From NCBI GenBank assembly GCA_947166015.1, contig CAMVCQ010000001.1, positions 1 through 64,000 of the forward strand: DNA of 64,000 bases, read 5' to 3'. Within the stretch, counting starts at the first letter, position 1. Every line of letters begins with the position of its first letter. Origin of the DNA: an uncultured Lachnospiraceae bacterium (GTDB lineage Bacteria; Bacillota; Clostridia; Lachnospirales; Lachnospiraceae). The notes under the pieces were generated by a model. That model was not told the DNA's origin. It saw only the letters and a program-made list of their open reading frames with translations, and did no database searches. This document shows, piece by piece, positions 43,675 to 54,016 of this stretch. The translations under genes were made by a program, and so were the position numbers.

Positions 43675-43703
43675 TTTATACGCCATTTTTCGGCATTTGT
43701 CAA
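43675..43703 (-). promoter_or_regulatory. Promoter of hup
   Basis: TTGACA (43698-43703), a 17-nt spacer and TATAAA (43675-43680) on the minus strand. Confidence 0.8.
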
Positions 43704-43721
43704 GGTTTTTTACAGAATTAT

Positions 43722-43750
43722 TTGCATTTTTTTCAATTCTGTAATAAAAT
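43722..43750 (+). promoter_or_regulatory. Promoter of purC, flanked by an 8-bp palindrome
   Basis: TTGCAT (43722-43727), a 17-nt spacer and TAAAAT (43745-43750). ACAGAATT (43712-43719) and AATTCTGT (43735-43742) are exact inverses on either side of the -35 box. They could be an operator, but they do not match the known Bacillus PurR box. Confidence 0.6.
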
Positions 43751-43805
43751 ATAGCATGTTTCTTAATGTAGTGTTACATAATAATGTATTTCAGGAGGAT
43801 AAAAA

Positions 43806-44684
43806 ATGAGTAATGAACTCAAACCCATCGCTGAGGGAAAGGTCCGCGAGATCTACGACGGCGGTGATACACTGATAATGGTTTGTACCGATCGCATCAG
43901 CTGTTTTGATGTGATCCTCGGAAACGAGATCGTAAACAAAGGACGCGTTCTCACACAGATGTCGAAATTCTGGTTTGACTATACAAAGGATCTGTGCCCG
44001 AACCATATGGTTTCGGTCGACACAAACGATATGCCTGAGTTTTTCCACGACAAAAAGTTCGAGGGACGCTCTATGATGTGCAAAAAGCTCAAAATGCTTC
44101 CTATAGAGTGTATCGTTCGAGGCTACATCACCGGAAGCGGCTGGGCAAGCTATCAGAAAACCGGCAAGGTCTGTGGTATAACCCTTCCCGAGGGGCTCAA
44201 GGAATCAGATAAGCTTCCTGAACCTATCTACACGCCTTCGACCAAGGCTGAGATCGGTGAGCACGATGAGAACATTTCTTTTGAACAGAGTATCGACCAT
44301 CTCGAGGCAGCCTTCCCGGGCAAAGGACGCGAGTACGCTGAGAAGCTTCGTGACCTCACGATAGGTCTCTATAAAAAATGTGCCGATTACGCATATACAA
44401 AAGGTATCATCATAGCTGACACTAAATTTGAGTTCGGACTTGATGATAACGGAAATATTGTACTTGCAGACGAGATGCTCACACCTGATTCATCACGTTT
44501 CTGGCCTCTTGACGGATATGAGCCCGGACATTCACAGCCTTCTTTTGACAAGCAGCTTGCCCGTGACTGGCTGAAAGCTAACGAAGGAAAGCATGACTGG
44601 TCTCTGCCTGAGGACATCGCTCAAAAGACTATTGAAATCTACCTTGACGGATACAAGAGGATCACCGGAAAGGATCTTTTGTAG
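43806..44684 (+). CDS. purC: Phosphoribosylaminoimidazole-succinocarboxamide synthase
   Basis: 292 residues. ELKPIAEGKVREIYDGGDTLIMVCTDRISCFDVIL, the VECIVRGYITGSGWASYQ-type block (here IECIVRGYITGSGW) and LADEMLTPDSSRFWPLDGYEPG are diagnostic of SAICAR synthetase. It joins aspartate to CAIR in purine synthesis. AGGAGG lies just before the ATG. It is longer than the 235-residue Bacillus form and belongs to the longer subgroup. No other pur gene is adjacent; gdpP follows by 10 bp. Confidence 0.96.
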   Translation: MSNELKPIAEGKVREIYDGGDTLIMVCTDRISCFDVILGNEIVNKGRVLTQMSKFWFDYTKDLCPNHMVSVDTNDMPEFFHDKKFEGRSMMCKKLKMLPIECIVRGYITGSGWASYQKTGKVCGITLPEGLKESDKLPEPIYTPSTKAEIGEHDENISFEQSIDHLEAAFPGKGREYAEKLRDLTIGLYKKCADYAYTKGIIIADTKFEFGLDDNGNIVLADEMLTPDSSRFWPLDGYEPGHSQPSFDKQLARDWLKANEGKHDWSLPEDIAQKTIEIYLDGYKRITGKDLL

Positions 44685-44694
44685 GAGGATCACT

Positions 44695-46776
44695 ATGGGC
44701 ACAAAAAAAATGAGGAATTCGCTCAGAAGCTACCTTAAGTGGCCCTTAATTCTGGGTCTGCTTCTGATAGTACTAAATATACATATATACACTCTCAACA
44801 TAACGATCGGCATATATGTATCTGTTTATACTTGCGTTTTCTACATTTTGGCGTTTTTGCTCTACTTCGCAAAACGTCGCTCGATTACTAAAAATATAAT
44901 AAGCTACGCTGTAAAGTTTTCAGAAGCCTCCCATAACATCGCCGATACAATGGAGATTCCTATATGTATCATCTCCGGCGATCTGGCGTGTCTATGGAAC
45001 AACAACAAATTTGAAGAGCTTTTTTCATCTCAGTTCAGCAGCGATTTTACAATAACCGATGCAGTACCTGAGATCACTGAAAAAACTATGCCCACCGCGG
45101 AGAATCCGGTTGGACATGTTCATTTTTCAAGCAACGATTTTTCATACCACGCCATCATCAAATACTTAGAGCTTGACAAGGATGACGAATCAAAGATATT
45201 TAACAAAAAAAATAAGAATGCGATCATTCCTAAAAAGCTCGAAAATAACATTTTCATAATATATATGTACGATGAGACCGATTTCATCCGTGTTCAAAAA
45301 GAAAACTTCGAACAGCGTTTGGATGTGGGACTTTTGTACATAGATAATTATGAAGAGAGTATCGAAAACGCTGACGATGTCCGCAAAGCTATGCTGGTGG
45401 CAATGATCGACAGCAATATCACCAAGTACCTGCTCGAATACGATGCCATCATCAGAAAGCTTGAAAAAGATAAATACATTTTCATGATCCAGCACAAGTA
45501 TCTGTCAATGATGCAGGCCGATAAATTCTCAATCCTTGAGGATATCAAGGCTATAAACGCCGCAAATGCTGACGAGACCAATGTCACAATTTCAATCGGT
45601 ATCGGATCTCAGACAGAAACATACAGAAAAAGGCAGGATTACGCGAGAAGTGCCATCGATCTGGCGCTCGGACGCGGCGGCGACCAGGTTGTCATCAAAA
45701 CCAAGGACAATACACTCTACTATGGAGGAAAGAGCGTCGAGCAGGAGAAAAACACCCGCGTAAAAGCCCGTGTAAAAGCGCACGCACTTCGCGACTCCAT
45801 AGAGTTGAGCGACAGAGTGATAATAATGGGACACCATATGCCCGATGTCGATGTGCTCGGAAGCGCGCTCGGCATCTATCGTATAGCAGCCGACCTCGGG
45901 AAAAATGCCCGAATCGTGGTGGGTTCCGTATCAACTGCACTTGCCCCGCTCATAGATCTTTTCAAAAACAACAGCGAGTACCCCTCCGACCTGTTTTTGT
46001 CGCAGGGACAGGCTGAAGAGTATGTCGGCAACGGCGCAGGCGTCCTGCTTGTAATTGTTGATGTAAACAGACCTTCAAGGACCGACGCTCCGGAGCTTAT
46101 CGAAAGAGCTTCGACAGTGGTTGTGATCGATCACCACAGACAGACCGACGAGGTAGTCAAAAACGCAACTCTCTCATATGTGGAGCCGTTTGCCTCATCA
46201 GCCTGCGAGATGGTAGCAGAGATCGTCCAATACTCCGGAGAAGAGGTACGACTGCGTACACTGGAAGCGGATGCGCTATACTCCGGTATCATGGTCGATA
46301 CAAACAACTTTATGAACAAACCCGGTGTCAGGACATTTGAGGCGGTCGCATTTTTGAGAAGATGCGGTGCCGAGATCATGCGTATCAGAAAAATGTTCCG
46401 AACGGATATAAGAGAATACAAAATCCAGGCAGAAGCAGTCAGAAACATGCACCTGTTTATGGACTCCTACGCGATCGCACCTTGTCATATAGAGGGCTTC
46501 CCCGACCCAACTATCGTCGGATCAAAGATCGCCAACACATTTTTGGATATCCAGGGTGTCAAAGCGTCATTTGTGCTGACTCCGTATGACAAAAAGATCT
46601 ACATCAGTGCAAGGTCCATAGATGAGCTCAATGTGCAATTGGTTATGGAAAGGCTCGGTGGCGGAGGGCATATAAATATGGCCGGCGCACAGCTGAGTGA
46701 CTGTACTCTCGAGGAGGGTGCCCAGATGATAAAAGATGTTCTGCTTGAAATGAAAAAGGATGGTGAGATAGATTGA
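44695..46776 (+). CDS. gdpP: Cyclic-di-AMP phosphodiesterase GdpP
   Basis: The ATG at 44695 with GGAGG upstream gives 693 residues; the frame opens further upstream inside purC but without a site. Two membrane helices (about 15-60) are followed by a PAS-like region, a degenerate GGDEF domain, then a DHH domain (H380, D384; second motif DHH at 479-481) and a DHHA1 domain with GGGGHINMAG. It degrades c-di-AMP to pApA and so controls potassium and wall homeostasis. The order gdpP-rplI-dnaB is conserved in Firmicutes. Confidence 0.95.
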   Translation: MGTKKMRNSLRSYLKWPLILGLLLIVLNIHIYTLNITIGIYVSVYTCVFYILAFLLYFAKRRSITKNIISYAVKFSEASHNIADTMEIPICIISGDLACLWNNNKFEELFSSQFSSDFTITDAVPEITEKTMPTAENPVGHVHFSSNDFSYHAIIKYLELDKDDESKIFNKKNKNAIIPKKLENNIFIIYMYDETDFIRVQKENFEQRLDVGLLYIDNYEESIENADDVRKAMLVAMIDSNITKYLLEYDAIIRKLEKDKYIFMIQHKYLSMMQADKFSILEDIKAINAANADETNVTISIGIGSQTETYRKRQDYARSAIDLALGRGGDQVVIKTKDNTLYYGGKSVEQEKNTRVKARVKAHALRDSIELSDRVIIMGHHMPDVDVLGSALGIYRIAADLGKNARIVVGSVSTALAPLIDLFKNNSEYPSDLFLSQGQAEEYVGNGAGVLLVIVDVNRPSRTDAPELIERASTVVVIDHHRQTDEVVKNATLSYVEPFASSACEMVAEIVQYSGEEVRLRTLEADALYSGIMVDTNNFMNKPGVRTFEAVAFLRRCGAEIMRIRKMFRTDIREYKIQAEAVRNMHLFMDSYAIAPCHIEGFPDPTIVGSKIANTFLDIQGVKASFVLTPYDKKIYISARSIDELNVQLVMERLGGGGHINMAGAQLSDCTLEEGAQMIKDVLLEMKKDGEID

Positions 46777-47222
46777 AAGTAATACTGTTTGAGGATGTCA
46801 AATCCCTTGGAAAAAAAGATGATATCGTGGATGTAAGTGACGGATATGCCAAAAATTTCATCCTGAAAAAAAAGCTTGGAGCAGAAGCTACTCCAAAAGC
46901 ACTCAATGACCTCAAGCTCAAAAAACAAAATGAGGACAAAGTAGCTGCTGAAAAGCTTGAACAGGCAAAAGAATTCGCCTCACGCATAGCCGAGTCCTCC
47001 GTAGAGGTACACATCAAAGCCGGTGCAGACGGAAAAGCTTTTGGTGCCGTATCCACAAAGGAAATCGCTCAGGCCGCAAAAGAGCAGCTTGATTTTGATA
47101 TTGACAAGAAAAAACTTGTCCTCAAAGACCACATAAAAAGTCTGGGAACCTATATGGTACCGGTCAAACTCCATCCGAAAGTTACGGCGGAATTGAAGGT
47201 TATAGTGAAGGACAAAAGCTGA
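46773..47222 (+). CDS. rplI: 50S ribosomal protein L9
   Basis: 149 residues. It starts at TTG 46773-46775, which overlaps the gdpP stop by 4 bp, so translation is coupled. MKVILFEDVKSLGKKDDIVDVSDGYAKNFILKKKLG is the L9 N-terminal domain, joined by a long helix to the C-terminal domain ending KVTAELKVIVKDKS. Length matches the family. Confidence 0.97.
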   Translation: MKVILFEDVKSLGKKDDIVDVSDGYAKNFILKKKLGAEATPKALNDLKLKKQNEDKVAAEKLEQAKEFASRIAESSVEVHIKAGADGKAFGAVSTKEIAQAAKEQLDFDIDKKKLVLKDHIKSLGTYMVPVKLHPKVTAELKVIVKDKS

Positions 47223-47264
47223 TAAACAATAATTCATTTTTCTATGATGCCGAGGATATATGAT

Positions 47265-48623
47265 ATGGAAGAAGAAGCAATAAGCCGGAGAATGATGCCG
47301 CACAATATAGAAGCCGAGCAGTCTGTGGTCGGCTCTATGCTGCTTGATGCGGAGGCGGTAGCTATCGCCTGCGACTCGCTGACACAAGATGATTTCTATG
47401 ACAGACGCTGTCGGTTTATATTTAGCGCGCTTGCGGGAATGTACAAAGACGGCCAGGACAACGACCTCATCACTCTGTCTGAGCGCCTCAAGGACGAGGG
47501 CGCACCGGAGGAGATCAGAGGACTTGACAGCCTGAAAAGCATACTCAGCGTCGTTCCTACATCCGCAAATATCAAGCAATACGTGCAGATCGTGCGTGAC
47601 AAATCCTACGCAAGAAGGATAATCCACACCTCTGAGGAGGTCATAAACCGCGGTTACACGGATACCTCAGACGCCGCATCTCTCATCGAGAACGCGGAGA
47701 GCGAGATATTTAGGCTGTCTCAGGCGTACAACTCGAGCAAAGCCGAACAGAGTGATATCAGAAAAATAATGATAAACACCGTCAAAAGTATCGAGTCAGC
47801 TGCAGCGTCCGGCGGAAGCGTCACCGGTATACCGACGGGGTTTACCGACCTCGACTACAGGATCGCAGGCCTACAGCCATCAGACCTGATTCTGATAGCT
47901 GCCAGACCGTCTATGGGAAAAACGGCATTTGCGCTTAATATAGCCGAGTTTGCCGCAATAAAGAAAAATATCCCGACCGCGATATTTAGTCTCGAGATGT
48001 CAGCAGAGCTTTTGGCGAAGCGACTTATTTCAATGAATTCACACGTTGACTCGCAAAAGATCCGTACCGGACAGCTAAGCATTGACGAATGGGGCAAGAT
48101 TGCCGAGAGCGCAAGCATTTTTGCGAATTCAAAGCTATATATAGATGATACGGGCGGGATCAGCCTGACACAGCTGCGTACCAAATGCCGTAAGCTGAAA
48201 GCCCAGTTTGGCGTAAAGCTCATTTTTATCGACTATCTGCAGCTGATGAGTGGAGATGATGGTGGAGCAAAGATCAATTCCCGTCAGGAGGAAATCTCGA
48301 GGATATCCCGTGGTCTCAAGCAGATCGCTCGTGAAGTAGAGTGTCCGATTGTTGCGCTGTCGCAGCTTTCCCGTGCGCCTGAGGCCAGAAACGACAAACG
48401 CCCGATGCTATCTGACCTGCGTGAATCAGGAGCTATAGAGCAGGATGCCGACGTTGTTATGTTTTTGTACAGGGATGATTACTACAACAAGGATAATTCC
48501 GAGGAAAAAGGCATCACTGAGATCATCATCGGTAAACAGAGAAACGGTCCGACCTGCACCGTCAAGCTCAGATGGCTTGCTGAACTTACAAAATTTGCCA
48601 ATCTTGAGCGCAGCAGGGACTAA
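47265..48623 (+). CDS. dnaB: Replicative DNA helicase
   Basis: 452 residues from the ATG at 47265, with GAGG 9 nt upstream; an in-frame ATG at 47244 is possible but has no site. RMMPHNIEAEQSVVGSMLLD is the DnaB N-terminal domain. The RecA-like core has Walker A ARPSMGKTAFALN, LEMSAELLAKR, IFIDYLQLM and LSDLRESGAIEQDADVVMFLYRDDYY. It unwinds DNA at the replication fork as a hexamer. It directly follows rplI. Confidence 0.96.
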   Translation: MEEEAISRRMMPHNIEAEQSVVGSMLLDAEAVAIACDSLTQDDFYDRRCRFIFSALAGMYKDGQDNDLITLSERLKDEGAPEEIRGLDSLKSILSVVPTSANIKQYVQIVRDKSYARRIIHTSEEVINRGYTDTSDAASLIENAESEIFRLSQAYNSSKAEQSDIRKIMINTVKSIESAAASGGSVTGIPTGFTDLDYRIAGLQPSDLILIAARPSMGKTAFALNIAEFAAIKKNIPTAIFSLEMSAELLAKRLISMNSHVDSQKIRTGQLSIDEWGKIAESASIFANSKLYIDDTGGISLTQLRTKCRKLKAQFGVKLIFIDYLQLMSGDDGGAKINSRQEEISRISRGLKQIAREVECPIVALSQLSRAPEARNDKRPMLSDLRESGAIEQDADVVMFLYRDDYYNKDNSEEKGITEIIIGKQRNGPTCTVKLRWLAELTKFANLERSRD

Positions 48624-48649
48624 ACAAACAGAAAAAAATCAAAAACTAC

Positions 48650-48678
48650 TTGCATAAATCCAAAAGATATGGTATTAT
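48650..48678 (+). promoter_or_regulatory. Promoter of tRNA-Cys
   Basis: TTGCAT (48650-48655), a 17-nt spacer and TATTAT (48673-48678). Between it and the tRNA, GGATACAA (48696-48703) pairs with TTGTATCC (48720-48727) to form a leader hairpin. Confidence 0.65.
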
Positions 48679-48761
48679 ATGACTTGCTGTGGTCGGGATA
48701 CAATATCCACGTGCTTGCTTTGTATCCGATGCATCGCATCAGACCCGGCAGTTTCATATAA

Positions 48762-48832
48762 GGCGACTTAGCCAAGTGGTAAGGCATGGGACTGCAACTC
48801 CCTGACCGCCGGTTCAAATCCGGCAGTCGCCT
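48762..48832 (+). tRNA. tRNA-Cys (GCA)
   Basis: A complete cloverleaf: acceptor stem GGCGACT/AGTCGCC, D-arm AGCCAAGTGGTAAGGC, anticodon loop with GCA, and T-arm with GGTTCAAATCC. The discriminator base is T, as expected for Cys. No CCA is encoded. Confidence 0.97.
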
Positions 48833-48845
48833 TTACCAAAAAAAG

Positions 48846-48872
48846 ATCACCCTGAGATGGGTGATTTTTTTT
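48846..48872 (+). terminator. Bidirectional terminator between tRNA-Cys and the ClC gene
   Basis: ATCACCC (48846-48852) pairs with GGGTGAT (48859-48865), followed by a run of T to 48872 on the plus strand. On the minus strand the stem is also followed by a T-run, so it can end the convergent ClC transcript. Confidence 0.9.
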
Positions 48873-50142
48873 ACTGTGTTTTTTTGTCAATATAATTCGA
48901 ATGAAATTTCGAGTATACGATCTTTTGGCTTGTATACAGGCCTGAATATCCGGAAAACGTATACGCTATCGCGATAGCTATCAGGAAATACAGACTCGCA
49001 TTGAATCCGAAAAGCTCCATACATATGATGAACGAGGTGACCGGACAGTTTGTAACGCCGCAAAAAACAGCTCCCATCCCGATCGCTGCACACATGTCCG
49101 GCTCAAATCCTATCAGGTTGCCATACATGCTTCCAAGCGACGCTCCTATGAAAAATGAAGGAACGATCTCACCGCCCTTGTAACCGGCTATGATCGAAAG
49201 CACCGTAAATGCTATTTTTATCACAAATCCAAACGGATGAGGGTGACCTGCCACACACTGCTTTATGTAATCGACTCCTGCGCCGTTATAGGTCTGATCT
49301 CCAACCGCGAAAAACAATCCCAGTACAAGAGCACCGAGGATCGCAGCACGCAGATACCTGTTCTTGATGATCCTTTTTGCAAACTCCTCGCCGTGTCTGA
49401 GCGCCATACAAAACAAAATAGACACGATCGCACAGGCAAAGGCAAGCCCGGCAACCTTAAGCGCCGATATTCCTTCAAATCCCGGTATTTTTCCTATATC
49501 GTAAAACGGCGAAAACGCCCCCAGATATCTGGCCACTCCTCTCGCCACATAGGCAGAGAGCACACAGGGTAAAAGCGCTGAATAATGCATTATCCCGACA
49601 CTCACGACCTCAAGCGAGAAAAAAGCCGCCGCCATCGGTGTCCCGAAAAGTGCAGAAAACATAGCGGACATACCGATCATTGTAAGGGTCTTTTTTTCCT
49701 CCTTTGATAGTGAGAAAAATCGTCCCATATAGTTTCCGACCGATCCGCCTATCTGCAGTGCCGCTCCCTCTCGTCCGACTGACGCACCCACTAAGTGCGA
49801 AAAAATAGTCGAGACAAACATAAGCAGCGACATCCTCAGCGGTACATCCTTGTCGGACTGTATTGATGCCAAAACCAGGTTGGTTCCTTTGTCATCGTCC
49901 TCGTGCAACACATGATACAACAAAAGGATCAGTACGGCACCTACAGGCAGCAGGAGCATCACATACCAATGCCCCTCTCTGAACTCAGTAACCGCAACGA
50001 TCCCATGGTAAAAAACGGCACCCAGCCCTCCGAGTACCGTTCCCATAAAAAGAGCGAAGACGACAGCTCTTGCTATCGTCGCCACACGCTCTTTTAAATG
50101 ATCTGCTTTATGCTTAAGATAATTACTCTTCGTCTCCTTCAT
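48871..50142 (-). CDS. ClC family chloride channel/antiporter
   Basis: 423 residues with about ten to twelve membrane segments. The selectivity-filter blocks are visible: [15 protein letters not shown] (GREGP region) and [16 protein letters not shown] (GxFxP region). The proline of GREGP is replaced by Ala here. The first filter motif near HLVGASVG is normal. No CBS domains follow, so it is a short prokaryotic type. The called start at 50142 lies inside the end of rpoC (20-bp overlap), and no strong ribosome site precedes it. A later start is possible, but the first helix begins soon after. Confidence 0.87.
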   Translation of the reverse strand: MKETKSNYLKHKADHLKERVATIARAVVFALFMGTVLGGLGAVFYHGIVAVTEFREGHWYVMLLLPVGAVLILLLYHVLHEDDDKGTNLVLASIQSDKDVPLRMSLLMFVSTIFSHLVGASVGREGAALQIGGSVGNYMGRFFSLSKEEKKTLTMIGMSAMFSALFGTPMAAAFFSLEVVSVGIMHYSALLPCVLSAYVARGVARYLGAFSPFYDIGKIPGFEGISALKVAGLAFACAIVSILFCMALRHGEEFAKRIIKNRYLRAAILGALVLGLFFAVGDQTYNGAGVDYIKQCVAGHPHPFGFVIKIAFTVLSIIAGYKGGEIVPSFFIGASLGSMYGNLIGFEPDMCAAIGMGAVFCGVTNCPVTSFIICMELFGFNASLYFLIAIAIAYTFSGYSGLYTSQKIVYSKFHSNYIDKKTQ

Positions 50143-53100
50143 CGGATATCACTTCCGCCTCTATAGCAGCCTCATCTTCATCAAGCTCCTCATCGAGAAG
50201 CTCTTCATCTTCTTCATTGTATTCCTCATCGAAGTCTTCGCCATCGAATTCTTCATCATCATCGTTTATAGCTCCGATGCTGTTTTTTGCATGACCTTGA
50301 ACTTTTCCTGTAAGTGATGACAGATCAAGCTCTTCTTCACGCTCCTCGGGTGGCTCAAGACTATCAACAAGATCACTGTAGATCTTGATATTGCGATATC
50401 TCTTCATACCTGTTCCCGCAGGGATCAGTTTACCGATGATGACATTTTCCTTGAGTCCAACCAACGGATCGATCTTTCCTTTGATAGCCGCTTCGGTAAG
50501 GACTTTTGTAGTCTCCTGGAATGAAGCAGCCGACAGGAATGAGTTTGTTGCCAGTGATGCTTTTGTGATACCAAGGATGATCTGAGTTCCCTCAGGCGGT
50601 GTAAGTCCCTCCTTCTCAAGTCTTTTAACTTCATCCTCGAATTCGAGAGCGTCAACTCTGTCACCCGGAAGGAACTTGGAATCACCGTTCTCATCAACAT
50701 GGATCTTTTTCAACATCTGACGAACGATAACCTCGATATGCTTGTCGTTGATCTCAACACCCTGAAGTCTGTACACGCGCTGAACCTCACGAAGCATATA
50801 ATCCTGTACCGCGCGAACTCCTTTTATCTTCAGGATATCATGCGGATTGATGCTACCTTCCGTAAGCTCATCGCCGGCTTCGATCTGCTGTCCGTCCTCG
50901 ACCTTGAGTCTTGAACCGTAAGGGATCAGATAAGCCTTGCTCTTTCCTTCATCATTGGTGATGACAACTTCTTTTTTCTTGTTCTCACGGATCTCAACCA
51001 CACCGCCGAACTCAGCGATGATAGCAAGACCTTTCGGCTTACGGGCCTCGAAAAGCTCCTCGACACGAGGAAGACCCTGTGTGATATCGTCACCGGCCAC
51101 ACCACCTGTATGGAAGGTTCTCATGGTAAGCTGTGTTCCCGGCTCACCGATTGACTGAGCTGCTATGATACCAACAGCCTCGCCGACCTGTACAGGCTCT
51201 TTTGTAGCCATATTTGCACCGTAGCATTTTGCACAGATTCCAACATGCGATTTACATGTAAGGATCGTACGAATTTTGATCTTAGCTTTCGGTCCTGCTT
51301 CCTGAACAGCCTTTGTAGCGACTATTCTTGCAGCACGCTTCGGTGTGATCATGTGATTTTTCTTGACGATCACTTCACCATTGTCATCAAGAATCGTCTC
51401 ACAGGAATATCTTCCGGTGATACGCTCCTCGAGTGTCTCTATAGTCTCCGGTCCGTCGATAAATGCCGAAATCTCCATACCCGGGATATCCTCATCCGGA
51501 CGGCTCTGCTGACAATCAGTCTCTCTGATGATAAGCTCCTGAGATACATCAACAAGACGTCTTGTAAGGTAACCTGAGTCGGCTGTACGAAGCGCCGTAT
51601 CGGAAAGACCTTTACGAGCACCGTGCGCTGAGATGAAGTACTCCAAAACGTCCAAACCTTCACGGAAGTTTGACTTGATCGGGAGCTCGATAGTACGTCC
51701 CGTCGTATCAGCCATAAGTCCACGCATACCGGCAAGCTGTTTGATCTGCTTGTCAGAACCACGGGCTCCTGAATCAGCCATCATATGGATATTGTTGTAT
51801 CTGTCAAGTCCGCTCAGAAGAGCATCTGTGATCTCTAAATCGGCATCTTCCCATTTTTTGATAACAGATCTGTATCTCTCCTCTTCAGTGAGAAGTCCTC
51901 GTTTGTACATCTGCGCGATGTTTTCAACAGTTTCCTCGGCATCACGGATGATATCTTTTTTCGCTTCCGGAACGACCATATCCGAAATAGATACCGTCAT
52001 AGCAGCCTTGGTTGAGTAATTGTAACCGAGTGCTTTGATAGCATCAAGTGTCTCAGCTGTCTTTGTTGCACCCTCGTTATTGATACATTTCTCAAGGATC
52101 TGTTTGAGCTCTTTACGACCTACATGGAAGTCAACCTCAAGCTTGAGGAAGTTGTCCGGATCGCTTCTGTCAACAAATCCGAGATCCTGACTAAGTATCT
52201 CGTTAAAAATGAACCTTCCGAGAGTAGACTCTATCACACGAGACTGCATCTCGCCGTTTTCATCCTCTCCGAAACGACGGATCTTGATGCGTGCATGAAG
52301 CGTGATCTCGTGGTTTTCGTAGGCTATTATAGCCTCGTTCATATCTTTGAAGAATTTTCCTTCGCCAAGCTCCGGCTTCTCATCACCGACACCTGTTCCT
52401 CTCTCCTGTGTCAGATAGTAGATACCAAGGACCATATCCTGCGAAGGAACGGCTACAGCACCACCGTCAGACGGCTTAAGGAGGTTGTTTGGTGAAAGCA
52501 GAAGGAATCTACACTCAGACTGTGCCTCTACCGAAAGAGGAAGGTGCACTGCCATCTGGTCTCCGTCGAAGTCCGCGTTAAACGCTGTACATACGAGCGG
52601 ATGAAGCTTGATAGCTTTTCCTTCTACAAGTGTAGGCTCAAATGCCTGGATACCGAGACGGTGAAGTGTAGGAGCACGGTTAAGCATAACAGGATGCTCT
52701 CTGATGACCTTCTCAAGTACATCCCAAACCTCATCATCCAGCTTTTCGACCATTTTTTTGGCACTCTTTATGTTTTGCGCCGGCCCGTTTTCTACAAGCT
52801 CTTTCATAACGAAAGGCTTGAAAAGCTCTATTGCCATCTCTTTTGGGAGACCGCACTGATATATCTTTAATTCAGGTCCTACGACGATAACAGAACGTCC
52901 CGAGTAATCAACACGCTTTCCGAGAAGGTTCTGACGGAAACGACCCTGTTTTCCTTTGAGCATATCCGAAAGGGATTTGAGTGCTCTGTTTCCCGGGCCT
53001 GTAACCGGACGGCCTCTACGACCGTTATCGATAAGGGCATCAACTGCCTCCTGAAGCATTCTTTTCTCGTTGCGCACGATGATGTCAGGTGCTCCGAGCT

Positions 53101-53936
53101 CAAGCATTCTTTTGAGACGGTTGTTTCTGTTGATGATCCTTCTGTAAAGATCGTTCATATCAGATGTTGCGAAACGGCCACCGTCAAGCTGTACCATAGG
53201 ACGAAGATCCGGCGGAATTACCGGGATCACGGTAAGGATCATCCACTCAGGACGGTTACCGGACTCACGGAACGCCTCTACAACCTCAAGTCTTTTTATG
53301 ATACGGGCACGCTTCTGTCCCGTTGAATTTGTAAGCTCCTCTGTAAGCTCTTCAGAAAGCTGCTCAAGGTCGATGTTCTGGAGAAGCTCCTGAACTGCCT
53401 GTGCACCCATTCCTACACGGAACATATCTCCGTACTGCTCTCTTGCCTGCTGATACTCAGTCTCGCTAAGCACATCCCTCTCCTGAATCTCAGGAACATC
53501 CGACTCAAGAACGATATACGCAGCAAAATACAGTACTCTCTCAAGTACCTTCGGCGAGATATCAAGCATCAATCCCATACGGCTCGGTATTCCTTTGAAA
53601 TACCAAATATGAGATACGGGAGCCGCGAGCTCGATATGTCCCATACGCTCACGACGAACGCTTGACTTCGTAACCTCTACGCCACATTTATCACAGATCT
53701 TTCCCTTATAACGAATCTTTTTGTACTTTCCGCAGTGGCACTCCCAGTCCTTACTTGGTCCGAAAATCCTCTCGCAAAAGTCCATCCCTCTCGGGTTTAA
53801 GTGTACGATCATTGATCGTCTCAGGCTTGAGAACCTCACCGCGAGACCACTCTCTGATCTTCTCGGGAGACGCGAGCATGATTTTGATCTTATCGTAGGT
53901 AATATTTGTATCTTCTTTTTCACCGAGCCTTGGCAT
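50123..53936 (-). pseudogene. rpoC: RNA polymerase beta' subunit, with an apparent frameshift near the start
   Basis: The true start is the ATG at 53934-53936 behind AAAGGAAGG, giving [20 protein letters not shown]...KPERDGL. About 53 codons on, at 53776-53779, the frame is lost: the rest ([23 protein letters not shown] onward) lies in another frame and is intact to the stop at 50123. The conserved GLFC stretch would need a run of six T where four are present, so two bases seem to be missing in a homopolymer. Everything after is normal: the zinc-binding cysteines, [12 protein letters not shown] at the catalytic centre, and an acidic C-terminal tail. As rpoC is essential, a sequence error is far more likely than a real null allele. 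The entry marks the break, not loss of function. Confidence 0.9.
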
Positions 53937-54016
53937 ATACTAACCTTCCTTTCAGGTTTTTGTAAAAAACCAATATAAACAACATTCTATTCTTACGAAA
54001 AATGTCCCGATAGCAC

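Noticed and set aside
53751..53936. Programmed frameshifting in rpoC
   Set aside because: Two bases must be restored in a T-run to recover the conserved residues; no slippery heptamer with a downstream structure was seen, and programmed shifts in rpoC are not known to me.
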